Positions 1-14,300 of a stretch of 64,000 nucleotides of DNA are shown in pieces. The first letter of the stretch is position 1, and every line of letters begins with the position of its first letter. The position numbers were made by a program, and so were the translations under genes. This stretch comes from Allacma fusca. Lineage: Eukaryota; Arthropoda; Collembola; Symphypleona; Sminthuridae. The DNA is taken from the NCBI GenBank assembly GCA_947179485.1, contig OX359246.1, positions 40,589,632 through 40,653,631 of the forward strand, read 5' to 3'. The notes below the pieces were generated by a model that worked only from the letters and a program-made list of their open reading frames with translations, made no database searches and was not told where the DNA came from.

Positions 1-2130
1 TTATGTATATTATGTATCTATGCACTCTCAATGTTATGAAATCTGTGGACAGGGTTTTGGACAGGGATTTTTGTCGTCGAGATTTTTGCAGCACGTTTTA
101 AAAAAAATATCAAATTCCAATATACACAAGACTTTCCTAAATTCACCGTGGCTTCAATGGACTGAGGAGTCTAAAAAAATCTATAATTATCTTCTTACCG
201 TCCGTAAACGTACATATAGATACATACAAAGCTCAGGTAAAAAATACACATTATATATCTATAGGTATAGCAGGCGTAGAATAAATTCTCTATTGAAATC
301 CCAATCGGTATAGGGTTGTGCAATCTCCTCCAAAATTACTACTTACAATTATTAATTTTCGGGTGCAGACTCGCTCATTTGATCATAGGAGATTAGGCTG
401 TATTTAATATCCACATTAGATAGATACAAAAAAAAACATATGATAGGGGAACTGACTCTCTGCACGAAATAACTCTTTCCCGCACACATTACTGGCTCTG
501 ATTGTTATTTCAACATAGCTATCTATATATTTCGTTTCCAATGTTATTTTAAATTGTGCGGAGCTGTATGTACATAAATACACAGACAAGACCAGTAATT
601 ACGTAATAACTGGAAATTTTGCATGAGTTAATTTCCCCATGGACGTACATATGTATATGTATGTATAGCTATGTCCATTGGGAATCCAGATGTCTGTTTT
701 GATTCCGCCGCATTAATTTATATAAATCAATAGAGGCTAATACCAAAAGGGTACATAGCTATAGAAGGGATAGTAATTGAAAGGTAATTTAAATTTTTTT
801 TTTCTGAAGCCTGTGAAATAGCCATGCATCCTTTTGGCGATTACTATTTGGAATCCATTAAAAATCTATTCCATTATTATTACAAAATTATACAATCCCT
901 TTCATGTATCTATCTATCTACTTGCTATATTTTTTGTATATTAGGGATTAGTTTCATAGGACAAATCCCCTTTGGATTATGTATACTTACATATACGGTA
1001 TAGATATATGTATGTAGATACAAATATATAGAAAGCCTAACACTCCTGCCTCAATGACTGACTGGTCAACTATCCATGAATCGTTTTATATTTTTTTTTG
1101 CAATGTGCTCTCGGGAAATGTTGCAAGTTTACTTTTTAAACGTTGATGTTAGACAGGGACGTATGCACATGTGTGTGGATTGTGACTGTGGAAGTGTAGC
1201 AAGGTATAGTCCATGGCTCTGAACAATTGACTTGAAAATTTTTGGTTGTCACGAGAGTCACGCGATTAAAAATTTAAAAATATGTCTGTATCTCTTTCCA
1301 TGCATGCGATAGTTCAGATTACAATATCCCCTCGTATGAGCATTGGGAGTACATACAAATCTACAATTTAGGTTTGGGTTACGCTAAGAACTCCGTGTAC
1401 TGTAATTTTACGAGCCCTTTGTGTACTCTGTCTTACCTCCTCACAAAAAAGGATTGTAAACGTGGAGTCTATATTTGCCAAGGAGCGCAGAGGCCTATGT
1501 ACGGAATTATATAAGGGAAGGCTCATATTTATTGTGTAATTATATTTAGGGAAAAGTGAAGGAGACTATTGAGACTCTCTGTAGATATATATTTACTGTT
1601 TGCTAAAAATGTTTAAAGGGTCATTCATCATCATCTCCTATATAGCTCTTGGGTTCTGCAAGATAAATAGGTAATGACAATTATTACAATGGACTTCACT
1701 CGATCATTCATACAGTACACGAGGGAACTACATAGGAGTTAAATTCGGCTTCAAAGACTATACATGTCTCATTGTTGACATTCCTTGTGAACATTGAGGG
1801 TGTACATATCCATATGTATGTGTGCACAGTGCACAGGCCTGACATTACGATGACAGATCATATATGTATATATATAACTAAGGATGGATACACAAAAGCC
1901 CATAAAAATCCCAACCATTCAGCCTGTGTACATGGAGTGATAAGCAGAAATTGAGAAAAAATCTGACAAAACTTGATCGTCACGCTCTCTTTCTCGTGCC
2001 ATAAAAAACAACCAAGATTTTTTTTTATTTTTAAAAAGAACGTTATGACCACCACATGAAATGAACGTGCTCCCCAAAATCACATTGACATGACTGACTC
2101 TCTCTGATTGTCTCTCTCAGGAATGAGGTG

Positions 2131-2183
2131 CACACAAACGCACACACTCACACACACACACACACTCACACACACACACACAA
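2131..2183. repeat. (CA)n microsatellite
   Basis: Imperfect CA dinucleotide run interrupted by CT and AA steps. Confidence 0.9.
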
Positions 2184-5100
2184 ATACAAAATATCTGCAC
2201 ACAGGCATAAAAATATCTACGTTTCTTTGAAACTACTTAAAAAAATACATTGTAAAATACAACTTTATTGTTTCTTTCCCAGCTGATCTGCACACCAACA
2301 TTTGTTGGATCATAATGCTACAAATCCATAAAACTCAAAGAGACCGAGCTGGTTTGACACTGTTTTTAATGTTTTTTTTTGTAAGTGTCATAAAATCCTA
2401 GGACATGAGTATTTTTCTGGCTCAACGTTTCTACAGCCCTGTCATACCAATTCTCCCCCTTGAATGTGAAACAGGCTACACTACTGTGCTGCTTTTTTGA
2501 GGAATGAGAAGAAATAAAAAATTAAATTGATTCCTGCTAATTATAATCAGGTTAAACATGACTGATCAAATTATTACTCCGCAGAAGTACTAGTTCTGGG
2601 ACGTGATTCCCAAGTGGGAAATCAAGAGTTAACTCTTAATTCTCCGCCGATGCTCACACTTGGAATGATCTCATGTATACACATATATGTATCTATAGAT
2701 ATGCATGTATGTAGGATCCCTGTAAAAATTCTGGGACTCAAGGAAGATGATGAGAGTGCGGAAAGGCTCTGACATATAGGCTTTCACTTGACTCCTTCTC
2801 ATATAAAAAGAGCTTAAATCCCACTATACATACTACTAGGAGAGTAGAGTAGTGGCAAACCTCGGATTCCCCACATCTATAACTCCCCTCACAAATGGCT
2901 AAGAAAAGGTCAATTAAAACTAGTTTTTGCTACTGTACTTACAGACTCGTAGGTAGACTTGGGAGCTAATTGTATATACATATGTGAGGTAATGGGGAGG
3001 GATAGGAAGTCATTTGGGATTGATTGTCACATGAGGTTTTTGCAAGTGCGTGTAAATTTGCACCTTTACCTTAATCCCGGTTTCCTTCTTGTTTCTCTCC
3101 CCAGTACTCATTCTGAGAGTAGAGACTCATCTCATAGGAGCTGATATGTTGTGTGAATTTTAAATTCTAGTTTTTTTTGCCATATTATAGGTATGTATAT
3201 GTATGTATGTCATGGCGGCATCAAAGAGAAATAAATACGTCGGTGCCTCTGTGTATGTGTGTGTGTGTGCGAGAGATGATTTTAAAAAGCAAACTTGTTT
3301 TCTCTAACGGTAAGGTTAGTATTCAAATGTGTGTGTGTGTATGTACAGATATGTGTGGGGAGAGAGAGAGAGATAGGATCGAGGGTCCTTTACTTATTAT
3401 CATATGGGAATTTTCCGATCCGTCCATTGATTTTGAGTCTCTGTGGACTCGGCGTCTTCCCTTCATGCTCTCTTTGCTCCTTGTGGATTTACTTTTCCCC
3501 GGAGCTGTCCCTATAATTCTCTCTGAGTATGCATAATTGAGTGTGCCCATAATCTGTGATTATATGGCAAGCCTCATACAAAAATACATACAGTCACATA
3601 TACACTTATACTCTTAATATAAACATTAAACTCTGGTTTATATCTGATCTGAGATCTGCCAACTGTATCCATCTCTCGTATGTATGTATGTATGTCCTCT
3701 CATGGAAATTCCTGTCAGGGGATTTTAATCATGTGTGTATAACTCTACATATGTATATGTATGTAATTAATTATATTACATATAAAAGTTTTTTTTATCT
3801 CATGTATGTACATTTTGTTCCTGACTCCTGTACCTGTCACTAGTCGTCATGTAATTAATATTTGAGATTAAAATATATACATAGTATCTGTACGTAACAA
3901 TTACTAGAGACAAGGGCAAAGCCTAGGTAAGTCGTAACTTAACTTATATGTAATTATGCATATGTAAATACGAATATATTTATTGTGCATAAGAAAAAAA
4001 AGAACAACAATTCCAAACAAACTCCTGCTCTCATGGTCTGTTTTCAAGACTCAGTTTCCCCCTTGTAATAGATACTGTAGATATATGTATACATTCTTAT
4101 ATATATGTACAGAAGGAGTGTACGTGGGTTCTCTGACAAGCACTAGGTTTCAGATTCAAGTCTCTATGTATATAATTAATGTAAGGGACAGGTACAAATG
4201 TATGCATGTTTATTGGTTGGGTTGCTGCAATTTTTTTGAACAAGTTTGCGGAAGAAACTAATGTGACAAGTCAACGGAGTTGAAACTAGATTTGGAATAA
4301 TTATTATTGTGCATGGGGGCTCCCCTTTGTTCCTCTTATTTTACACAATCAACCATCTCTGCCGTGTAATAAACATGAAAAAAAACAATGATTGTATATA
4401 CTAGAGTCTAATCACAGATTTCATGCTGTGGTTGACGTCTTGTGCATTATTTATTTTATGCTGACTGAGTGACTGACTGAGTATGCCTCTCCTTTACATA
4501 CTGTGTATTCCTATGTGAGCCTTCACAATATATAATATCGTTCCAATCTCTCTCTCACTCTCTCACAAACACACAGTCCCACAGAAACACATGCACATGA
4601 GCCAGCATTTATACCCAGATTTTTACCATTTTATCACCCTACTATGTGCACGGAATCCACAAATAATGTCCAAGACTGTCGAGACTGATCCTTAATAGTA
4701 TATTGGGCTACAGCCCATATGATATTATGGTAATCATGTAAAAGTGTCTGGCTTTTGCCTAAATTCACAATTGTGACTCTCTTGTATGAAATCCGACCCG
4801 GCCACACGTCACAGTACAAAGGATTTTCCAAACTTTTAAATCCACAATGAGTACGTACCCAAGTCCCAAACCACACAGGTGACATACAGGGCTATGAGGC
4901 TTTACATGAAGAAAGCGAAATGTAAACAAGAGGAGGATGCTTTAAACATGTATAAGTATGTATATAGTTACTTAAGGGAAATTTAAACAAGACAAGGAGA
5001 GGAATATAATTTTCTGTGTAGTGTTTTATGATGCATGAAAAAAATAAAAAAATGTATTGGAATTTACCTTGCATTAAGTGAGTGAGGGAGGGAGAGAGGG

Positions 5101-5271
5101 AGGGAGAGATACTTATTGGATCTATCAGCTGTAGAAATAGTAGTTGCAGTTTTCAGTTGCTAATTTTGTCTTGTAAACGATTTGAAGGCGATGCAAGTAT
5201 CCAATGTGTGGTTTATTGTTCAGTCGTGATTTTTTATTGTGGACTTATTCAGCGCTCAAGTATTCATTTCT

Positions 5272-5273
<2 letters not shown>

Positions 5274-5312
<39 letters not shown>
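5274..5312. repeat. (GA)n microsatellite
   Basis: Near-perfect GA dinucleotide run. It creates artificial Arg-Glu open frames. Confidence 0.95.
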
Positions 5313-5317
<5 letters not shown>

Positions 5318-8300
5318 GACAAAGAGGGTGTGAGAGAGGATGAAAGCACACAAACGTTTAATACTTTGAGTTTGACAAAGGACTGACTGACTCAGAGTGA
5401 GTTTCGATATATAGGGGATATCGTATCTATATGCACAGATCTATTGTTGGGCATGTAGCATTAAATTAATACATGTGAAACAAAAGGCCTAATGGTTTCA
5501 TGGTTCGATTAGGAAGTTAATCTTGCAGGTAAGATTGCCGCTTTTTTTTCGGCATGGTTACATTATGTGTGTCGTAATCCCGTCTTTTGAGCGGAGATGA
5601 TTAGGTGTGTTTGGTAACCTTAATTGCTGGCTTTGATCCTTCCCCATCCCTCCTGTGTAGATATATGAGTCCGGGGTACTATATCTATATATAAGTGGAT
5701 GATGATGATCAATCAAAAGGAGAGGATGACAGTTGTGAAAGGAGGCTTTGGAGTCTCCTCGTGAGTTTAAAATTAGTATTGATTAGTTAAAGTGGAATAA
5801 CTTATTGAGTTATATATTTTTTTCAAGGAAGGATTTCTCAATGATTCTTTTCTTTTCATAAATGAAAGTAAATGCTTATATTCGTGATGCATATGAGAGT
5901 ATACAGTGGGCTCTCTTTGTATAAGAGCCCCCTCACCAGAAGAAGCGCTTCTTTTAGGAGGATTTTATTTTGCATAGGAATAAACTATAAACAAATAAAT
6001 TGGACAGTTTCCTGCTTACAACAATTATTTGTTAATTTTTTGCTTCTAATAGTACTAATTGTAAGGGATGTATATAAATTTGTTAATATTTTGTGGATTT
6101 TTGTAGGAAAGGTTTTTGTTGTTAGGAGAGATTTTTATAGGGACAGTGGACTGTATAGAGACGTGTATTTGTAATCTGCTCATATATGCATGGATGGCCC
6201 CAAGAGCACTGTACTTTCCTTGCACTTATTTGTCATTTGTGAAATGGAGATTATAGAATAAATTGAAGTCAGAGAGCAATAGCATCAGAGGGTTATTGAG
6301 TAAAGTTGTTTTCCTATTTAATATGACTTTTCCTCCTGAATGCACAATCCCAGGAGAATTTTACTTTCAGATGCTAATCTCTTTCCTATTTAGATGCGCT
6401 TCAATTCTGGTCAGTGATCTGTGTGGCTATGAATGTGAAGTTGAGGTCAGAGAATAATAATTGTCGAGTTGGACACACTAGTAGTATCTATATATCCCAC
6501 ATTTACACCTCCCTGCACTTGAGTATTCAAACTTGAGCCAAGGATTAATTTTCATGAGTGTGAGCACGACAAGGGAATTCTTCTGATTGGGATTCAAATC
6601 ACCTGGCCTTAAATTCTGAAAGTCTTTTGCTACTTACAGAGTTCCATTTACACTTTTTCCATTTCCACATCCTTTTCCATGGAATGCATTTTCTTGGCGT
6701 ACAGTAGTATCACAATTCAAGAAACTAGAGTCAGATATGTTGTAGGCCCTCATTTTATTTCACAATTTCTCTCACGTGCCCCTATAATCCCAATCCCACC
6801 AGAGTCTGGTGTACATGTGGTGGGGGGGAATTTGTTTAGCTTCATTTTTTTTAATTTACAGGATCCAAGTCTCTCGTTGAAGTGAAATCGGGACGATTCT
6901 CATGCATTTTTATTAAAAACTCCCAGCGTGTTGGGTGGGGGATTGTTGCACAGGATTAAACCTAGAGGGCAATGTGACTTTCTATGGGAGTTCCGTTCAC
7001 AGCAGATCTGTTCATTAATCGTACTGGCTAATTAATGATTATGTAAGTTGTACTGCAAAACCGTAAAGGAACAAAATCACAGGGAAATTTTAGAGAATTC
7101 AAGGAAACTTTGATTTCTTTTTTTTATTGGATGAAAAGATGGTTTGGTGGGATATGAAGTGAGTAGTTTGGCTTTAGTATACGGTAAGGAAAAATTGTTC
7201 AGAATTTTCTTGAAAAATTAATGAAAAATTGTATGTGCTTATGGGAAGAATATATGCTTCTCTTATTAGTCTCACAATCAGGGGCAATTATTACAGGCTT
7301 ATTGCTAGCTGATTTTATGTTTATTTCCCTACGATATCGTAATCAGGACTAGATAATAAAATGGACGTGTAATTATTGCAAGTGCATTACAACCTAATGG
7401 AAATAACAATTACTTGTAAATTATTATCAATGGTTATTATTACAGCTAGGATGATGATGAACGCAATGGATTGTAATATGTTTCCTCGTTCGATACCTAC
7501 ACAGTAATTGTTACTTTTACGCTCCTGTTTCACGTCTAGCCTGTCTGCTCATTTACCATGGGAAATATTACAAAAGGCTTGTTTTCATTTGTAGAATTGA
7601 TGGTTTACACTCCTGACTTTGACGACTCATTCCGAACGAATATGAAAGAATCCCAGGAAATATTTTTGGCGAGGGAGGGAATTTACACTCCAAAATTCCA
7701 GGAGATTTCTCTCAGCAGATGCAATAATATTTGGTCATTTTGGCAGGCTACATTTAGGACAGTGCAATTCCTGTCCCTCTCTTTAAGACCCTATCTTATT
7801 TGCATGTCAAATTTTGAGGATGCTCTTTAAAATTGGCCCTCACTGGCCCCTGCACATCTTACATTAACTGCAGACTTTTTGTGCAACAAAGTCCAAGCTC
7901 ATATAATTCTTTTTAGAATTTCCTAATAGATTAATAATTCTTTCCCACCAATTTTTTATAATAGGGATTCCTATGTGTAACACTATTCTGAAATGTATAT
8001 GATAAGCCCAAATAGTATTATTTTAAAATCCGGTGGAAACAAACTCAGCCGTTTGTTCTTACCAATAAGCACTACATACATACAGCTGAGGTGTAATCCA
8101 AGACATGGGATTTAAATTGGAATTAAAATAATTAAGAAATGTCAGTTGACATTGATGTTCATAAATTGAATTGAGTACTTTAATAAACCTGTACGAATAT
8201 CATTCATAAATATAAATAACCCTACAGATTAGATTGCTTTGACTTCAAAATTTACTAGTAGGATTATAGGAATAAAATTATATTATTGTTAAAAACAGTT

Positions 8301-8758
8301 CTGAATGTCTACAACAGGTTGACTACCGAGCACGACCGACCGAAGGGAACCCTTATAGCTCTACATTAGAAAACTCCATGGGACACTCCCAAAGAACACT
8401 ATTCTATCCTGGACATTCATAACAATTTAAATATAAACAGATATAGGCCCTATACTAATTAACAATCAAATGTTCCCTCGGAGTTGACACTAGTATTTCT
8501 GTCCAAACAATTTTAAACACACGGGTCTCATACCAAAAAAGTCATTATTCTGAGGGGTGGAAGACCCAGTAAAAGATTAAGGTACAGTCAAGACTTGATA
8601 TATTAAAGCTAGGATATAAACAATTAATTATTACACATATAAGTAATTTTACGTACACACGAGGGGTTGTCACATATTTCAAAAACATCTGAGCATTTTA
8701 CAAACACACATTGTATAACCTGTAGTCATGTATCCATGTAGGCATAACAAGAATATTA

Positions 8759-8764
8759 TTTATT
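8759..8764 (-). terminator. Polyadenylation signal of the SH2 gene
   Basis: AATAAA on the minus strand, about 60 nt downstream of the TGA that closes the last SH2 exon (8,824-8,826). This spacing suits a short 3' UTR and supports the reading in which that exon is terminal. Confidence 0.5.
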
Positions 8765-8823
8765 GTAATTGATACATAGAATGTATCCCTGGATCCTTAA
8801 AAATCTGAATATGTTGAATTATT

Positions 8824-11263
8824 TCAAAAGTCCGTGAATTTCCGGAATGTGATGAGTTTCTCAGGCTCGACAAAGTCCGAAGAATGTAGTCGGCTCACCC
8901 TGTGGGTATGTTTGGGACGGTAGAGATGAAGGGACAAAGGGCAGGGCAACAACTCTGGCATTACTGAATGGTGAGTAATTAGTGAGGTCAGACTTCCAAA
9001 TTCCTTCGTGAAACCCTGCAATCAAGAAAAAATATTTTTTTTTAGTCATTCATCATCAGTATCCTCCTCCTTGTTCATTTCTCCATAGACCCATGTGTAG
9101 GTCCGACCTCCAGCATATTGTACATATAAGTACAGGGGCACACACATATGTACATACATACGTATAAATAACAATACTGCACTTGGTACTCCGAGTGGAA
9201 GGTCCTCCTCCTTAAATATGTATCAATGACTTCCCCCATCATAAAAATAATTATAATAATAAATAAGCATAATATATAAAAATAAATCAGATATACATAT
9301 ATATATCCCCTGTATATAAATTCTCAGCCTTATTTTACACCCCTAAATTATAACTGGTCCATATAGGGCTATAGTATAAAATAGTTTATATATAATTATT
9401 ACGTCCCTGTGTATATACTATACCTTCAATACCTAGAAGCGCCTCATAATAAGGTAAAGTTACAGGGGAACCAAGGAAGGTAAAAAAGAGAAAAAGTCCC
9501 TGAATAAAAAAAAAAGACTGGAGAGAAAAAAAATTTGTAGGCGCAAACCTTCCTGTCGGACAAATTACGGTTTGAATCACGCAGGATTTATGCACCCTTG
9601 AGTAACTCTTGAGCGGCATTACTATGTCCGACGGCTACTTACATACACTAATACACCACAACAACCACGTCGCACCATTGACCACCAAAAGGCCTCGTAA
9701 AAATATTCACATTCCTTTCCATGCTTTTTTTCTCCCCCCCCCCTCACTCATCTCTCATCCCCTTCCCAGACTCTCTCTCATTCTCAAAGGAACTTGTTCT
9801 GGCTTCTGATTTCTCTCGCGGAATTTCCTCCGAAAAGTCTCAAGTCATCCTCAAATATATTTCCTATACAGCCTTCCAATTTCCTTTGGTATGGGTCCGA
9901 ATAAAAAATCTGACATTATACCAGACTCGAATAATTACTATCTACACACGTTCTTAGTCAAGTATCTAGTGCAATGACAAAATGTAATCCTTCCCAAAAT
10001 AAACGGTTCACATGTCCTCGTTCACAGTGTATGTATCTATAGGTATTTATTTTTAAACATGAGAAAACTATGTCAATTGGAATCAAGCCCAAAAATGGCA
10101 AAAAATTTATTCCCAAGTGACAAAAACCTATTAAAAGTGACCGAACTCATTTCAGAAAGCCCAAGAGCGCTCATAAGTAATACTCAAAAGCGACCACAAC
10201 TGACCAAACCATTGGCTCAGAATGCGGCCCAAGTCTTTCAATTTAGAATATCGGAATTCTAGTGGATACAAAAAAAATATATGTCATGGAATTAAAATTA
10301 GGGTTCTTCCCTTCAAAGTCAAATGAATTGTGGGATTTCATTACAATTTATACATACACAAGTTTTATACACATGTGTCACTTGAACTGCCCAAAACTGT
10401 GTATGAAATGTGTTTGGTTCCTCCAAAGAGAAAAAATATTTTTCGTTTCATACATACATGTAGCTTTCCTTGTTCGACCTTCAATTTTTTGTGATGTTAT
10501 GTATCTCCCCAATACAGTATCCTCATATGCTGCCTTATGTGCCTGCCTCCTTGCTTAAGGACTCCATTATAGATACCACAAATTTGAAGTATTCCATCAT
10601 ATTTCCTCGGATATATCTATACCTAATTATATGTAGACTCGTATATTTAAAATTTCCAACAAATTCCTCGAGAACTGTACCCGTCTCAGGCTTGACTGCT
10701 CAAAGGGCTCGCTGAGCAGCAAGGAAAAGTACATATGAGTTGCTTGTTTTTTTCTCAAACATGCAATCCACTAGGTTGTCTTTGAAGGCAAAGCTTATAG
10801 CCTTTTACGTAGATATCTATCGTCCACATCCAAAAAATAAAAAAACACATGCACTTGTTCCTAATTTATGCGCATTCATATTTTATCTCACATGGAATAA
10901 TTCCACTTTATTTCCTCTCCCATCATTTTTAATTCTCAGGCATTTGAGACTTTTCGTACGTACAAGTCTTGATAAATTCCATTCTCTTGGGATTATATAC
11001 AGACGGCCCTTGAAATTTCCTGGCAAATCCGACTAGTAAGTACGTGGGGATGTACACTATTATGAACATACATACTTTGGGAAAACACAGACACCTTTAC
11101 TATTGTAAGTGCATCTATCTATCTGTACATATTTAAGCATGGAACATTTTGCATGCAAGGATTTTCATTTTAACGCAAGCTGTACATAATACGTTAGATT
11201 TTTTCCCCTCTTATTCACACATTATAAAACAAAAATTTTCTTGTATCTTACGCCTGTGTGGAT

Positions 11264-11308
<45 letters not shown>

Positions 11309-14300
11309 AACAACAAGTTTTATCCACTGGGATTTGCTAAAAATGGGGAATGCTGTGTGTACGAGAGCCGGTAATTTATGCCGCCCACTGTAATGATTCA
11401 TAATCTACTGACTGACTGAGACTCCTATGAGCTCCGGCTTGATTATTAATGCAAATGAAATTTTAATTAACAAAGACCTTCTCTCCTAGCCCCGGCCCTC
11501 TCTTTTAAAATATGCACCCAGAAGACCAAGTCCAATAAACATTATACGTCTGTAATGGATCTGTAGGAGTATCATGAAAATTACTTTACACACTCAAGGA
11601 TGAGATACGTACTGTGATACTTATTAGATAAAAACAATAAATTTCTCCTAGAGCGTCCACACAGATTCTATACAAGTGTATCTTCAGTATGTATGTACAT
11701 ATGTATGTATCTACTTGTGTATCTACCCTCTTGAAACTCACCTTGATTTTGTACCCCCGACCAGTTTTTAAAATGAGATAGTGAGCAATGCCGGTTGGTT
11801 GGAATTCTCTCGGGACACGGAGGGACAGGGCGAAGCAACCCGTTTTGGTCGTTGACTCCCGAACAATAAATGAGCCGATCGGTTCATTCCTCAACACTTC
11901 AAGGGCTATCTCTCTGCAATTCCCCCCCCCCCCAAAAAAAATTATTATTATTATTACATTTGAGAATTAATTAGCCACAATTCTAAGCACACAGAGTAAA
12001 AGTAATTACCTGTTTATTGTTATCTACAAATTTTGTAATAGTAATTATTCTAATGTATTCTTATTTGTAAAGTGTCTTTGAGTGGTAATTAATTTGAAGG
12101 GTAGAATGTCATTAATAGTATGTTATAATGTATCTATTTTCAGGATTGCACCATTGCGGCATCCCTGACAAAAGACTTGGAGTTGAAGGTAAAAATGTGT
12201 ATAGACAAATATACAAAGGTCTATTTATTAAAAATAATGTTATTACTGTCAACTGATGTGACTCTAATCACCACTTGGCTCTGATCCTGATCAGCTGTGG
12301 ATTTCAAAATAAATGGAACATGTCGGCAATATTTAGAAAGTATTGATCTCCCTGATAGGATCTTTTATGGTTGTAACAATAGCAATTATTTGCGAAATAA
12401 CAGTCCGAGAGCAAGTGGTTTTGTGAGGATCTCATTGTTGGAGCATTATGCTGAGTTCTGCATTCATGACTGTATATCTTTTGTATTTTGTAACATATGA
12501 CTTTAAATAGGGCTATGAATTTTGATGGGGATGCCTATCTATTGATATATATATATAAGTACTGAACATAAGTTTAACAATCTATTAGCGTGGTCACATT
12601 TGTATATTTTGTAATAGTATCTATGTTCAAAGTCTGTGGAGATTTTGGCTCGACTATAAAAAAAAATACGTAGATGGATTTGACTATGGTTAAGGATTGG
12701 GCCCAAGTATGGGCACGAGGCAATTACAAATGAACAGAATAACGAATTAGTTGAAATTACAATCAATGCTCCCTGGAGGCAGGATTGGATCCCGTATGTA
12801 TCTTTTGACAAGCATCAATCAGTTTTCGTGATAAGATGGGACAGTCAATTCTTTTTTTTCGCATTAATCCTATATAAGTATAATAATTACCTGCATTTGT
12901 ATAAACGCATATAGGACTTTTAGAATAGGTAGGTCTGTATACATAGATAGATATAAGTACATTCAGATTTTTTTTTACCACAGGATTGCAAGTTGCAATA
13001 AAGCAAAGAAAAGCCGTTCAGTCATTCAAGAATGCAAATATGTATTTAGAATGTAGATATTATGCAGGGGGATGTTAGCGTCTCGGACTCTGAGCTGAAT
13101 ACTGAATAGGCAGGGGGAATATACAGGGCGTGTGTCTTCTTACAACTCTTATACAAATTGATGTGTGATATTCGTCTGTCTCTATTCATAGATTTTTTCC
13201 CATTCATTTGTTCCCAATGATGGGGGGACTCCGAGCTATAATATATAAGTACTATGTGGCTGGCTATACATTGCAAAACAAAGGTGAGTTCCCATTAATA
13301 TTTGAGCCACGTTCCCTCACATGGATTCCCTGTCCATTCCTTGATTTATTTCATTGGAAAAATGTGGGCTTGACATGTTCATCAATTCTTATATCTATCT
13401 ATCCATACCTATATTGCAAAGAGTCCTCTCCTCTGCCCTATCTGGTTTTAACTATATGACTGTCCATATCCATGGGGCTCAGCTCCGGGAGCCCAAGTCT
13501 AGATTTCTTTTAATTATGTGCGGCGGATGAGGGAGAAGAAATCCCGAGGAATTTCTTCCCAATAAGTCAGAGGGACAGAAAGGAAATAAATTCTAGGATA
13601 ATTACAGATAATTACAATATGCACCTCATAGTCCTTTGGATTTTGAACATAAAACACCAGGACAAATTTGATGAGACTCAATAGCATTTATTTTTCTTAC
13701 AATGTATAAATATCACAATGCAAATCTTTTTAGAGACAATCCCATGGGAAACATCCCATGGGGCTGAGGAAAATTTTATAACAGCATTTTATAGTGAAAA
13801 CATTCCTGCTATCAGGAAATCACAGACGATATTGCTCTTGTAGCTTAATCAATGCAGCATTCACAGAGCTCATAGCATGCTCCCTAACGAGCAACTCCCT
13901 AATAATAGGAATGAGTCTCCAGTCCAATCCTAAAAGTTGAGTGCTTATTATATATATATATACAAAGTGTATATTTTCTCCTGTGAAGAAGAAAAGAGAG
14001 AAGAACAACATGGGAAGACACAAAAGAAAATAAAACTGAAAAAAAAAATACAAATTCCCAATCCGGATGTAGCGCTTATGATTGGGCTGGGAAGGGGGAA
14101 AAAATTCAAGAGGAATCTATAAGTATGAGTTGTCGTGTCCGAGGGAATTTAGCTTTTGTTAGATTATGAGAAGGAATTTTATATTTTTTTCCTTCAAATC
14201 ATCACGACTTGGTCTCTCCATACATATGTACAGTATACATATCTGTAGGGATGGGAAACATCCACAATAACACACGTCTCTCTCAATAGAGCTGATGTCA

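Larger units (their letters stand above)
1..8758. other. Gene-free AT-rich stretch
   Basis: I see no convincing gene in this stretch on either strand. Open frames are short, lack family motifs and are mostly made of repeat words. It holds a CA microsatellite near 2.13 kb, a GA microsatellite near 5.28 kb and scattered TATGTA/TACATA words. It lies downstream of the SH2 gene, so it could contain alternative 3' exons of that gene if the strong donor at 8,898 is used, but none could be recognised. Confidence 0.55.

Noticed and set aside
4634-4885. 83-codon minus-strand frame
   Set aside because: No family resemblance, no clear splice borders and no matching phase with the last SH2 exon.
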